Of a stretch of DNA of 64,000 nt, positions 33,433 through 44,594 are shown piece after piece. The notes below the pieces were generated by a model. The model made no database searches. It was not told the DNA's origin and saw only the letters and a program-made list of their open reading frames with translations. The translations under genes and the position numbers were made by a program. Positions within the stretch are counted from its first letter, which is position 1; the number at the start of each line of letters is the position of its first letter. Source of the DNA: Ilex aquifolium (taxonomy: Eukaryota > Streptophyta > Magnoliopsida > Aquifoliales > Aquifoliaceae); the NCBI GenBank assembly GCA_951799425.1, contig OX637398.1, positions 20,532,270 to 20,596,269 of the forward strand, in the 5' to 3' direction.

Positions 33433-34481
33433 TGATAAAAAAAATTTAAATATGTAAACATTTGATTTAATTTTTTCATCTCTCTCTCTCACTTCTTCTC
33501 CCCTTATTTCCTTATTCTCTCCCTTTTTCTCTCTCCTTATATTAATGTTACACAACACAATTTTACTAATCAGTTACACCAATTAGTTATAATTACTCTA
33601 TAATACACTAAACAGTTACTCGTGTGTTCTAATAAACTAAACAGTTATACTAAACAATTATACGAAATTACAACACCAACTCAATTTGTCATTTTTTTAT
33701 TTACATAAATCAAAGAGTTACATCATTTAGTATCACGACATGGTTACATCAATTATATACACCAAATTGGGTTTATCATTACACAAAAGACTTTATCATT
33801 ATACTAAATTTGATATATATGATTGGTGTAACGATGTCGCGATACTAAATAGTGCAACTATTAAGTTTATGTAAACAACTGAATGACAAATTGAGTTGAT
33901 ATTATAAATTTGTGTAATTGTTTGATGTAACTGTTTGATTTATTAGAATGCATGAATAACTGTTTGGTGTATTATAAGACAATTGTAACTGATTGATGTA
34001 ACTGATTAGTGTAATTATGTTGTTGTAATGTTGATATAAATAAAGAGAGAAAATAGGGAGAGAGCGAAATGGTTATAGAAAATAAGGGGAGAGAGAGAAA
34101 ATAGGGGAGAGAGATGAAAAAATAAATCAAATATTTACATATTTGAAAATAAAATAAATTATCAATGATAGATATAGAGAGAAAATAGGGGAGAGATAGG
34201 GAAAGTAAAGGGGAAAGAGAGAGAGAGAGATGGAGAGAAAATAGGGGAGAGATAGTGAAAGAATCTAATGAAATCTTTACATATTTGATTAGATATATAA
34301 CTGCTAATTAAGAATGCATAAATTAAGGAAGGGTGTTTAGGTGAAAAAGATTTTAATTCATTTGAATTTTGTACCTAAACACAAAAAGTTTTATAAAAAT
34401 TGTACTTGATGGAATAAACAACTTATCCATACACTTTTGTCTAAATAAGTCTAAAAAATTGTACCCACACCTAAAAAACCC
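33216..34481. mobile_element. Fold-back Mutator-like element, 9-bp TSD
   Basis: Outer ends begin GGGTAATTTAG and (right, reversed) GGGTTTTTTAGG and share GGTACA and TTTAGACTTATTT. A perfect 9-bp TSD AATTAAGTT flanks it (33207-33215 and 34482-34490). The two halves mirror each other over most of their length: a CT-rich block at 33340-33540 against a GA-rich block at 34040-34260, and AGTTACACCAAT-type words against TGTAACTGATT words, with a turn near 33800-33850. No transposase. Its ends match those of the large element at 38025-44585, so it is a non-autonomous relative. Confidence 0.88.
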
Positions 34482-34683
34482 AATTAAGTTTGCTCGACTT
34501 ATGTTTTGGTACTTTGATTATTACTGGGAGTCTGGGAAACCAATTCAGCCCAGAGTTGAGTCATGGGCTATTTTCGAAAACATTTGGCCAACCCCATATT
34601 ATATATCCCATGCCAATATTCTTCTTATCCTTCACCCCCTCGCCCCAATACCACGAAGGTAACATTAAAATCTAGACATAAAT

Positions 34684-35773
34684 AGGCCTATCAATGAATC
34701 AGATTGTTATTCGAATTCAATCTGATTTTTTAACAAATAAGTAAGATATGAATCGATATATGTTGGTAAATAATATAAATAGATATTCATATCTGTTTTA
34801 TCTCATTTTATGGGTCAAATTTGGGTATATCTATTTCCGCTATAAATATGATCCAAAATTATAAAAGAAACTATTCATAAATTTAGGAAACTAATTGATT
34901 ATTCAATTAAATTGAGTTAAATATCAATTGTACTTTGTATAAATTTTTACTTAATAGAGTTGATGGTGTAAATCTACGCGAATGAGCTACGGAACAGGAT
35001 TATTTTGTATGAACGATCTGTGTGGAGCTAAGTATAGTATCTGAGCTACAAGGCTCGAATCTAGTAATGCTAATTGACGTTTTGGGGGAAGGAAGAAATG
35101 GGCAATAACACAAACGGGGTTATAGTGGTTCACCGGCCTGAGCTCGGCTAGTCCACTCTGCAATGGAGTCTCTAGCTCCTCTCTTTCTTATTGATCGAGT
35201 TGAATGTATTACAATTTTTGTATCCGGGGATTGGGGTTCTTCGTGGCTCTCTCTTTATAGCCTCATGCTTACCTCTAATCCGATATCCCTTCCTACGATG
35301 AAGGGATCTTCCCCTATCTTCCTCTCCAATTTCGGAGTTACCTAAACTCCCTATGGCTGGTTTCAAACGGTCTGTACCCCGAGATCTTTGTCTTCTATCG
35401 TGGGATCCCCCTTAATGCTTGGAGAGGATTGAGGTGGGTTGAGAGTTTCGTGCCTTGGTTCTTGCTTCTTAGTTATTCTGTCGGTATCCGCTATTGTCTA
35501 GCTGCCTTCTTTTCTTCTTTGTTGTGATTTCATCTGTAGGGAGCTCTGGCTTTAGTCCTCTGAGCTACGAACCTTTCGCCTGACCTCCTGGGATGAGCTC
35601 TATGTCTGAGTTCATACTTAGGATTTATTCTAGTCATCATCAAGAGTAATTCAGATTGAAACGTATTTTCATATTAGATTTTTTATTTTTTAAAAATTTT
35701 AAAATATGAACTATCCGAATAACATTTGTCGAATCATGAGACCAGATTCGGATTGATCCGTTGATAGGCCTCA
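34684..35773. mobile_element. hAT-like element carrying a solo LTR
   Basis: Left end AGGCCTATCAATGAATC and right end GGATTGATCCGTTGATAGGCCTCA are inverted relatives. An 8-bp imperfect TSD flanks them (ACATAAAT 34676-34683, ACATAAGT 35774-35781; 7 of 8). The exact first bases of the inverted repeat are uncertain by 1-3 nt. It is split by the solo LTR at 34961-35642. Confidence 0.65.
34961..35642. mobile_element. Solo LTR (682 bp), TSD AGAGT
   Basis: TGATGGTGTAAATC to TAGTCATCATCA: a TG...CA block with inverted TGATG/CATCA ends, flanked by a perfect 5-bp TSD AGAGT (34956-34960, 35643-35647). GC content is higher than its surroundings. Superfamily and strand are not determined. Confidence 0.8.
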
Positions 35774-35781
35774 ACATAAGT

Positions 35782-36256
35782 CAGCGATATTAATGTGCTC
35801 TTATTATAATTTTTATGAATATCATGTGTGGCCAGGGGCGGCCCAATGGGCTCAAAGAGAAATTTATAAATAATAATAATAATAATATATTAAATTGCAT
35901 TCATTCGAAATATATATTTTTTGCTTTTCAATTCGAAATGAGGAAATACAAATTAAGTTGAGACATTTCAATTTTTTTTCGTATATCACTCTCAATAAAT
36001 AATACAGCTAAGTCATTCATAGAATTCTAATTATGAATCTTATTTATTGGGCTTAAAATTTTTTAAGACTTTTTTGGAGTCCAATACCTAGGTCCAATAG
36101 GATTTAAAAAAAAAACTTACTCGTCAATTTACTTTTGAATTAGGTCCCTGTTGAAAAGTCAAAGCAATGGGCATAACTAACGCCCTTTAAAATTGCAAAA
36201 ATAAAGACAATGTCATCACGTGATTGAAACATCTATTCTAAAAAGTTACGTCATCA
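35782..36256. other. Non-coding, no clear feature
   Basis: Contains CAGGGGCGGCCCAATGGGC near 35833, which looks like one end of a DNA transposon. A possibly related GGGTGGGCTGACCCA lies near 37966, but the two are not convincing inverted repeats. Nothing else is visible. Confidence 0.35.
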
Positions 36257-36264
36257 TAATATAC

Positions 36265-36851
36265 TAGGAGTGGCAATCGAGTCGTGTTGGGTTCATGTTG
36301 GGTTATTGCAGGTTCGTGTCGAATATTAGTCAATCCTAACTCAACTCATTTAACTAATCGTGTCGTATCGAGTCGAGCTATTTATTTTTGTGTCGTGTTC
36401 GTGTTCGTATTCGTGTTGACTCACATAAACTTTGAATAAAAAATTTAACGCTAAGATTCTATTTTTATTTAATTGAACTCATGCTCATTTTTTTTCTACA
36501 AACTAAAAATTAACTTAATAATAATAATAATAATGAGTAAAAATATTTTTTTTATACAATAATTATGTTAGAGCCTAATAAACAGTTACAAATAATTAAT
36601 ATTTTATTTCTATAATGCTAATTAAATATTCTAATCTTGTTAATTTCGTGTTGTTCGTGTTACCATACAAAACGAGAAAATAGAGAAAGTGTCAATTTTT
36701 AAATAAACGGGTTCCTCGTGTCAATTTCGGGGTTGGCGGGTTGAACCCGAACATGATCCGTTTATATTCCGTGTTCGCGTGTTGAGTCATTTTCAAGTTC
36801 GTGTCAAGTTCGAGTCGTGTTGTCAGGTTGAGTTGAAAATTGTCACCCCTA
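36265..36851. mobile_element. hAT-like MITE, copy 2
   Basis: Ends TAGGAGTGGCAAT and ATTGTCACCCCTA are inverted repeats (11 of 13), with a perfect 8-bp TSD TAATATAC (36257-36264 and 36852-36859). The interior is collinear with copy 1 (30904-31477), including the (AAT)n run. Confidence 0.88.
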
Positions 36852-36859
36852 TAATATAC

Positions 36860-38015
36860 ATTCTTCTCCATAAACACAGATTGTCAGACTGGTACATAAA
36901 TAAGTAACTAAAATTTTATCACCGAAGTTACGCATCCATCCTCAGCAAAACTAAAAATTGAATGTGAAAGATAATCACGATCACAAACATTCATGATTAC
37001 AAAAAATAAATAAATTAACAAACGCAACAGATGCACAATTAATATATACAAGTTTACATAGGTACACAACATATCATATACGACGAATAATATACACGAT
37101 CATTCAGGTACATTATACGAATATATACACCTATGAGATATGTACATAAGTATTTAATTAAAAATAAGGTACATATACGTCATTACAAGTACACAAGTAT
37201 ATAAAACCAAACACAATTCAAAATTACGTAAATCATAACAAACATGTATCTAAACCTTCCAACGAATACATAAAACTTAACTGTTGCGATCTAATTTGTG
37301 TACCTACCAAATCAACACTTAAGATAAACGACCAGTATATTCCAAATTTCTTGGTTCATGAATTTGAAATTCAAAACTTGTAGACAATACCACAAAATCT
37401 TCAATAACAAACGCAAAAAAGGAAACTACTTGCTTATATATGCTCATTTTCCTAAAGTGTATTTTCGGGTCATTAAATCTTTGAAGGTCTAATATGCACG
37501 AGCAACGCCAGAAGGACATGCAATTGAAAGATAATAGACAACCTCCTCCATATCGGGAACACCTTCCCAGTGTTGATATAAGGAGGTGAGACCAATGGGA
37601 TAACAATCTCACTATTGTCTCTACTATATTTTAGGCTGAAATCATGTGATGAGGGCAAAATGGGTAATGAAAACATACTAACTACCAAACCCCTATACGT
37701 TTGCACCCACACAAGGACCGCATGTAATTTTAAAAAAAATATGGAGGACCTTTTTATATATTAAAAATTCGGTAGGACTAAAATTAGTTTTCACTCAAAA
37801 GGAGGGACTCTAGCCTAATTACATTGGGTTATATTCTTATAGGGCCTTTTTACTAGGCCTAAACATGTTATGAATGTAAAATTTTAACATGGACTATATT
37901 AACACACAAAAATTTGAGGCCTTCCACCTAGATGGGGCCTAAAGCCTAGGCTTTAGCAACCTAGTGGGTGGGCTGACCCAACATTAGAGAACTTCACATG
38001 GGACATACTTCAGAT
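36860..38015. other. Non-coding DNA
   Basis: AT-rich DNA with a poorly supported minus-strand reading (about 37319-37712) that has no motif I recognise. 37720-38000 has repeated CCTAGG/GGCCT words suggesting a decayed repeat. No RNA gene. Confidence 0.35.
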
Positions 38016-39960
38016 TTTTCAGATGGAAAAAATAGAAGTCGGTACAAAAATTTAAACATATTTGAGATAAAATAAATTAAGGAAACTTATTTGACCCTAA
38101 GTACATTTTTTTTGAAAAAAGACCAAAAGGCCATTCAGTAAAAGTAAAAATGTTGCAAGGGTAGTTTTGAAACTAACCGGTTTCCTTGGAACAGAAAAAC
38201 ACGAAGCGGCAATTTCGGAGGAGGAAACCGACGCATGATCTTCTACTTCCAAAGTGGTTTTGAATTTGAAAATTAACATTCATTGTTCCACTGTAACTAA
38301 AAATTCAGAATTTACCTTCCGTTCAAAAAGAACAAATCAAAAATCGGCCCACTGTAACAAAGGTGGGTTTTGGAGGAGGAAAACCGAAGAAAAGTCGTCG
38401 AAGTTTTGGGATTTTTAGTAAAGCTGTCGCTGGAATCATCTGAAACGTCCTAACGGTGTGAATTTTATTTTTGGTTTAGTTTTGCCTCTTGATAAAATCC
38501 AAATGAAAAAATTGAAAAATCCATTCTTTTGTAATAGGAAAATAAGAAACCTCAAAACTTTTATGATGAATGCGTGTATGTAAGATTGAAATCCTAAAAA
38601 AAAAAACAATAAAAAATTATATTAATTGTTGGTTTATTTTCACAATTTGGAATAACTCCATTGCGAATCACTGTTTTTGAGACATATATCTATTTTGAGT
38701 TTTTGATTCTTACAATCGGTTGAATATTCTAATACGAAATGGCATTCCGCCTACATTGATTCATTGTCAAAGGTTAACGGTAAGTTTTCATTCATTTTTG
38801 TTGTGTTTTTATTTTCAGCTTTTTTGAAACCCTAATCATAAATTAATAAGTCCTATTTTGTAATAGAAAAGAGTGAAACTTTTATTATTTTCTTGTGAAT
38901 GAATGTATGAATTTTTTTTTTCTTTTATAAAAAAATATATTATTAGGTTCATTAATGGTATGTATGTTGTTACTGTATTGAGTATCTCTAAATGTGGTCT
39001 GTATAAATTTTTTAATTATTGGGAGGAAACATATGGAGTCCCTATTTGTTGACTCTTATTAACTGAATATGTTCATTGTAATCATTTATTTAATCTGTAT
39101 AAGTTGATTCCTAACTATCAAAATTTATGGTTATATTTTGAATAACTGGATTGAGTAACTCTATATTATACATCTATTCATTTTCATACAAATAAGTCAT
39201 GAGTTCATAAAACGATACACATACATCTTTTAAGTGTATTGAGAAAGAGATACTTCATACCCTAACAAAACTGTTGAATTTTGGATTTTTTTTCTATTTT
39301 ATAAAAAAAATATTATTAGTTACAGTAATGGTATTTATGTTGTTACTATGTTGAGTATCTCTAAATGTGATTTGTATGAATTTTCAATTGTTGGGAGGAA
39401 ACATATGGAGTACCTTTATGTTCACATCTTATTAACTGAATATGTTCATTGTAATCGTTTATTTAATCTGTATAAGTTGAGTACTAACTATCAAAATTTA
39501 TGGTTATATGTTTTGAGTAACTCTATGATGTACCTCTATTCAAGTTCATACAAAGAAGCCATGAATTTATAAAACGACACCATACATCTTTTGAGTGTAT
39601 TGAGAAAGAGATACATCACACCGTACAAAATTTCATAGACTGTACATTTTGATATTGTATAGTATGTTTTTGTGGTTTGTGTGGATTCCATATAAGCTGC
39701 CAATTTTTTCTTTAAAAAACGTGTTTAACTTTACACAAGACATGACAAAGACACAATCTTCTTTGAAAGTAAATACGAGATAAGGCTTAACAAAGAAGTT
39801 CCACAACAAGTATAGAAATCAACTCATCAAAAGGTTGTGAAAAAAAAAATCAAAAGTGAAGTAGGCATTAGTGTTGATAAGTTTGATCCACAGTACAAAT
39901 CAAATACGCTTGCCATTATCACGACAATTGATTAGCTTATTTTGAAAGAGGAACACAAGA

Positions 39961-40680
39961 CAACATTAAAGAAGACTCCATTCTGATTGTTTTTTGAGAG
40001 TATCATTGACAAAAGTGGGGACAAAACATGGTGCAGGGAGAGTGGCAACATCATTTTTGAATTAATGTTATGTTTCAATGCCGATACATCAAAATTCCTT
40101 ATCGGAAATGAAGAACTAAAGATGCAGACAAGTAATACGACTCTCATATTTGGAATACAAAATGGGTGTGAAAAAATTGATGCAAAAATACATGGAAAAT
40201 TGTTGACACCCTTTACAGAATGGTGGTTCAAAAAAGACCGGAGGTTGACAACGACATTGATAAAAAGTAAGCTCAAGCAAGCATCCAAAGGGGACAGAGA
40301 AACTCATTATGATGATTTGACAAGATTATTGTGCTTGTATCTGTTAGTAACTCTTTTTTTTCCATAACGGGAAACACAATGAGTTTGGGGTTTGTACCAT
40401 ATATTGAAGATTTGGAAGGATGCAGGAACTATAATTGGTCCAAAGCTATTAAGGATGCTCTGATTTCATCCATAAAGAAGAAGGAAGCACCAAACACTAT
40501 TAGTGGATGCATTCTCCTAATATCGGTTAGTGTTGTTAATAAACGTAGTCTGTTAAATTGCATATTAAATTAATTTTTATACAAACCAATATATTATGTT
40601 TACCATGAGCTTAAATATTGCAGTACTGGCTTTGCGAACACACCTCCATGCTCACCCCCCAACACTCCAAAGGCATTTCC
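39961..40680 (+). pseudogene. DUF1985-like gene remnant with intron, in the MULE
   Basis: Exon 1 (about 39961-40525) encodes an LKKTPF start, FFESIID, a GNEELKMQTSNTTLIFGI stretch, then a LTRLLCLYLLVTLFFP region and PYIEDLEGCRNYNWSKAI. It shifts frame in a T9 run near 40355. A GTTAGT donor at 40526 and TTGCAG acceptor ending at 40623 bound a 98-bp AT-rich intron. Joined in phase, the reading continues YWLCEHTSM. The pattern resembles the DUF1985/plant-mobile-type proteins that some Mutator elements carry with Ulp1-like peptidases; this is from memory of the family. No peptidase catalytic triad is visible. Frameshifted and truncated. Confidence 0.55.
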
Positions 40681-41632
40681 TAGGTTTCTGAAATGGAACT
40701 TACCAACTCTGAATAGGGAAATCAAACAAAATTTGTTGTCAAAACTCTTGTCAAAGCATGTAAATCCCAATCCCTAGTTTAGTGTCACTATATGTTGTCA
40801 CTGTCTAGAAAAAACTATAGAGTTCAAATTAGAATTCAATATTTCAGAAATTGTTTATATGTCTCTAACATAATAATTTTTTTTATTCTCAACTCCTGAA
40901 GATAAAATTGAAGAGAACTAAAAAAAGAAAGGATGTTGATCACGTCAAAGAGGAAACAAGTAGGGAAAGATAAACAAACAAGTGTGAATGAGTTAGAGGA
41001 AAATGAGCAACTTGAAACCAAAAAAAAAATGATGATGGCAGAACAGCAGATGGTGATTATAAAGGTTCCAATGAAATGAGGAAGTTGGATGCTTTAATTG
41101 ATGTAATTGTTATTGAACCAATAAAAACAATATCAAGGGAACATGATGTTTGGAATGACGTTGCAAAGGAGAAAATTATGAGAGACAAAGATGAAGCTTA
41201 AAGGATTGTTTATGAGATAAGGATAAAAGATGGATTCAACCAAGAAAGAATTGCCAAGATGTCCTAAGAGAATGAATCGTTGAGAAATGAATACAAACTG
41301 CTAGTGACAAGTAGTAGAAATAGGTAAACAGAACAAACTTTCTAAACTGTCTTCCATTTTTTTTATAAAATAAATGTTCTCAAATATGTAATGTATTGGT
41401 CTGACAATATGATTTTCAATTTGATAAGCCAATACTGCAATATTCCCACTAACAATATGCTTAACTAATTGGTACAACTATTTGGTACCTATTTGGTGTA
41501 ACTGTTTGTTTCTAAATGGTGTAACTAGTTGATGGCTATTTGGTGTAACTATTTGTTTCCAAATGGTGTAACTGTTGGCAATAGGACATCTCGTCCGATG
41601 ATCCTGTTCACACATCTCAAGTCAAGGACTTA

Positions 41633-41857
41633 ATGTTGAAATTAATTGATAGAGACACACATATCGTTCAACTTGAGTTGTTGGTTGATCAAATGCGGAA
41701 GGAAAAGGACACAATTGAGGCCGAAAATGTGACATTAAAACAGACTGTCACACAATTAGAAGGTGAAAATGAAGCAATGGTAGAGCAAATAAACGAGATA
41801 TCAGTTCATGACATAACACTCAAAAGTATCAGACCACCAAGCTTCTTGAAGGAATAA
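41633..41857 (+). CDS. Hypothetical coiled-coil fragment in the MULE
   Basis: Seventy-four codons, rich in Glu/Lys with a heptad-like pattern (QLELLVDQMRKEKDTIEAEN). Similar coiled-coil readings lie upstream (about 40910-41330, interrupted by stops) and downstream to about 42110. It probably belonged to the 3' part of the gene at 39961-40680, as coiled coils often follow that domain in transposon-borne copies. Function unknown. Confidence 0.4.
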   Translation: MLKLIDRDTHIVQLELLVDQMRKEKDTIEAENVTLKQTVTQLEGENEAMVEQINEISVHDITLKSIRPPSFLKE

Positions 41858-42479
41858 CAGACAGTGAAAGGATTGGGCAAACATCAATCGTTCGGAAGCT
41901 GAAAAATAAGGAGAATAAGAAAACAAGAGATGAGGATTACGAGTATAGCAATAAGAAAAAGGATAAGGGACAGATAGTGACTTCAAAGTCAATTATCACC
42001 CTTGAGGAGCATCCAGAAAAGATCAGTGCAGCGAAAGAGAAAGAAAATCACGAGAAGGAAATTATAAGACTGAAAAATTTGTCAAGCATCGGATCTGTCT
42101 ATCTACATTAAATTAACACAAATCGATGAAGCAAAAGGAATTATGGAAGTATATTATATATATTTTCACTTCCCCGATTTATGTTATTGTGATTGTGCAT
42201 AATTTGGAGGATGTTGTCACTCTCTATTTCTACAAATGTCAAAGTTTTCTTATATGATGATGTGTTGACTGCGTAGGACACCCATATGGTTTGGACTTTT
42301 GTTAGGAAGCTACATAAATGTTGAAGACACATTAAAACTAATGGGAGGATGTGAATTGTATAACACTGTACGTATTTGACTTATTTTTTTTTTGAACATC
42401 ATGATATGATAATTGTTGTTACGGCACGGTTAGTTTAGGTATCACTGTTTGATATCACCATTTGGTGACCTAAAAATAG

Positions 42480-43697
42480 TTACTACATACAACGACCAAA
42501 AATGAAAAAAAAAAAAAAAAACATGCGCAAAAAAATATATACACAACAACAAAGGTATAAAATGGTGTGAAAAGACTTATACTTTGATTACCATCTTTCC
42601 CAATTTTTTGAAAGAATGTTTCTTTTGTACTTTCCTTTAATGAAGGTCCCATCAATGAATAAAATTGGATGACAATAATTGAAACCTTCAACGCAATCCT
42701 TTCATGACACAAATAATATGTGGAAATGGTTAGTTTTCTCATCACAATGTAAAACTATATGGCTATCGGGGTTTGTATTATTCACAGTATCCACATACCA
42801 ATGTAATTGTTAATACGACAAAGTATGATCTCCAAAAAGTATTCCCTTTGCTTTTTCCACACACATCCATGCTTGGTCATAAGATATCGAAAGACCATAA
42901 AATGTAAGGAAATCGCTAACCACATCTACTAGACGAGTGGATGTCTAGTCACGGACATTATCAACAATTAAATCTGCAATCATATTGTATGACAACCTCT
43001 TGTTCTTTGTTGTGCGTAATCCAACTCCACAGGTGTGTACATTATGCAATTTTCGTATGTAAAAGAAATCATTAAGTTTCTGAACATTAGTATTGACATG
43101 CCACCCACATCCTTTCAAGTACTTCGACGCGCATTCAACAATACCCTCTCCTTAAAATTTCTCACATAATTAAACTTGAACCCAACCTCTGTCGAATATT
43201 TGCATAGAGCTTTTCGGAAGTGTGCGACACCACCTTCATGTCTTATTTCATTTGCCCACCCAGTTGTTAATAGTACTTTTTTCAGTATGAGAACAAAAAG
43301 GAGGGAGCAAATCATCCTTGGTCCTCATCGAGGGAGCGAACAACACACGTGACTCAATATCTGGCGCAATTACCATGACTTCAACATGACTGACATTGAT
43401 AAAATGTACTATATCAAGGATATTATGCAAGTCCTCATCGCTTTGCAAGAAACATTTTGGGTGACCTGGAATAGAATACGACATGCCAACTGACATATTC
43501 TTCAACTCTTCCAATTTCTCGCAAAATCTATCGTAAATGAAATCAAATGTTGAACGAACAAAACATCTGATAACAAAGGTCTCAACATTATATTTGTATA
43601 AAAGCAACACTATTTCCTCCATTCCTGGGTATGACATTAAAAAAATGAATGACATTACTTCTTGTAACAAAAACGACATTAAAAAAATGAATGACAT
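42480..43697 (-). pseudogene. MuDR-type transposase remnant (MULE)
   Basis: Read from 43697 leftward. First a plant MuDR N-terminal-like domain (YDRFCEKLEEL, DEDLHNILDIV). Then the zinc-binding/MuDR domain (EGGVAHFRKALCKYSTEVGFKFNYV, in pieces, about 43130-43260), and finally the start of the MULE DDE domain with the first catalytic Asp (LFIDGTFIKGKYK near 42630-42675, then GKDGNQ). The frame is broken several times. The reading stops in a T/A-rich tract near 42500, so the second Asp, the catalytic Glu and the SWIM finger are missing. It would have cut at the terminal repeats; here it is dead. It is antisense to the DUF1985-like remnant. Confidence 0.72.
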
Positions 43698-44594
43698 TAT
43701 TTCTTATAACAAAAATAGCTATACCAAATAGCATCAAACAATAAAATTGTTACCCAAGAATACGAATTGATAAATTAATCAATCAAAAATGGTAGAAAAA
43801 TGTCTATAAAAAAACAGTTACACCAAACAACACCAAACAATAAAATTGTTTAAATAATTTAAAAACATACAACGCTGCTCGGATATTTTTAACACCTACA
43901 GACATACAATTTCTACCTCATATTGGAACAACAACTGAAAACAATATCCGAAAAATATACAATACATTTGTGTCTCCATAAAAAATACGAATTGATAAAT
44001 TAATTAAAAAAATGGCATAAAACATCTACAAAAATAGTTACACCCATGATAATCATCATACACGCCACCAAAAAAATCAAAAATCATAAGAGTTAGATTG
44101 ATAATCTACTACCCAAATGCTAACAATTCATAAAATCCAACAAGCAATCTAACATTAAAATTGAATTGGTTTGGTTGGAAAAAAAAAATGCCCGATTAAA
44201 AAAAATCAAAATTATTAAAAACTTACCTGCTGTTGGTGATGATGATTTGACTTCGGAAGCAAAACAAAAAAACCCTGAAGATCAAATGATAATTGCTGCA
44301 AACCAGAGAAGAGAACTAAGCGTTGAAGGCTGGGCGTTAAAGACAGCGAATGAAGAAATACTGCAGTTTAAAATTGAAATGAATGATAAATATAATCAAA
44401 TCTTTACATATTTGATTAGAAACATAACTGTCAATCAATTATGCATAATTTAAAGAAGGGTAAATGAGTAACATAAATAAAAGGTAATATGAATTTTGTA
44501 CCTAATAACATTAATAGAATAAAAAACTTATCAATACACTTTGTCTCAAATAAATCTTAAAAAATGTATCTACACCAAAACAGTCTTTCCAGAT

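Larger units (their letters stand above)
38025..44585. mobile_element. Large Mutator-like element (MULE), 6.6 kb
   Basis: Left end GGAAAAAATAGAAGTCGGTAC and right end (reversed) GACTGTTTTGGTGTAGATAC carry the same terminal pattern as the fold-back element at 33216-34481: a GGTACA/GATACA word about 16-17 nt in, then AATTTA.AC.TATTTGAG. A 9-bp TSD with 8 of 9 matches flanks it (TTTTCAGAT 38016-38024, TTTCCAGAT 44586-44594). Inside are a plus-strand spliced gene remnant, coiled-coil coding DNA and a minus-strand MuDR-type transposase remnant. TTTGGTGTAACT words recur at 41470-41580 and, inverted, at 43700-43860. Confidence 0.82.

Noticed and set aside
37319..37712. Overlapping minus-strand ORFs of 97 and 79 codons
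   Set aside because: No recognised motif, no promoter or repeat support, different frames; not enough to call a gene.
35830..37980. DNA transposon between GGGGCGGCCCA and GGGCTGACCCA
   Set aside because: Ends do not pair well and no TSD was found.
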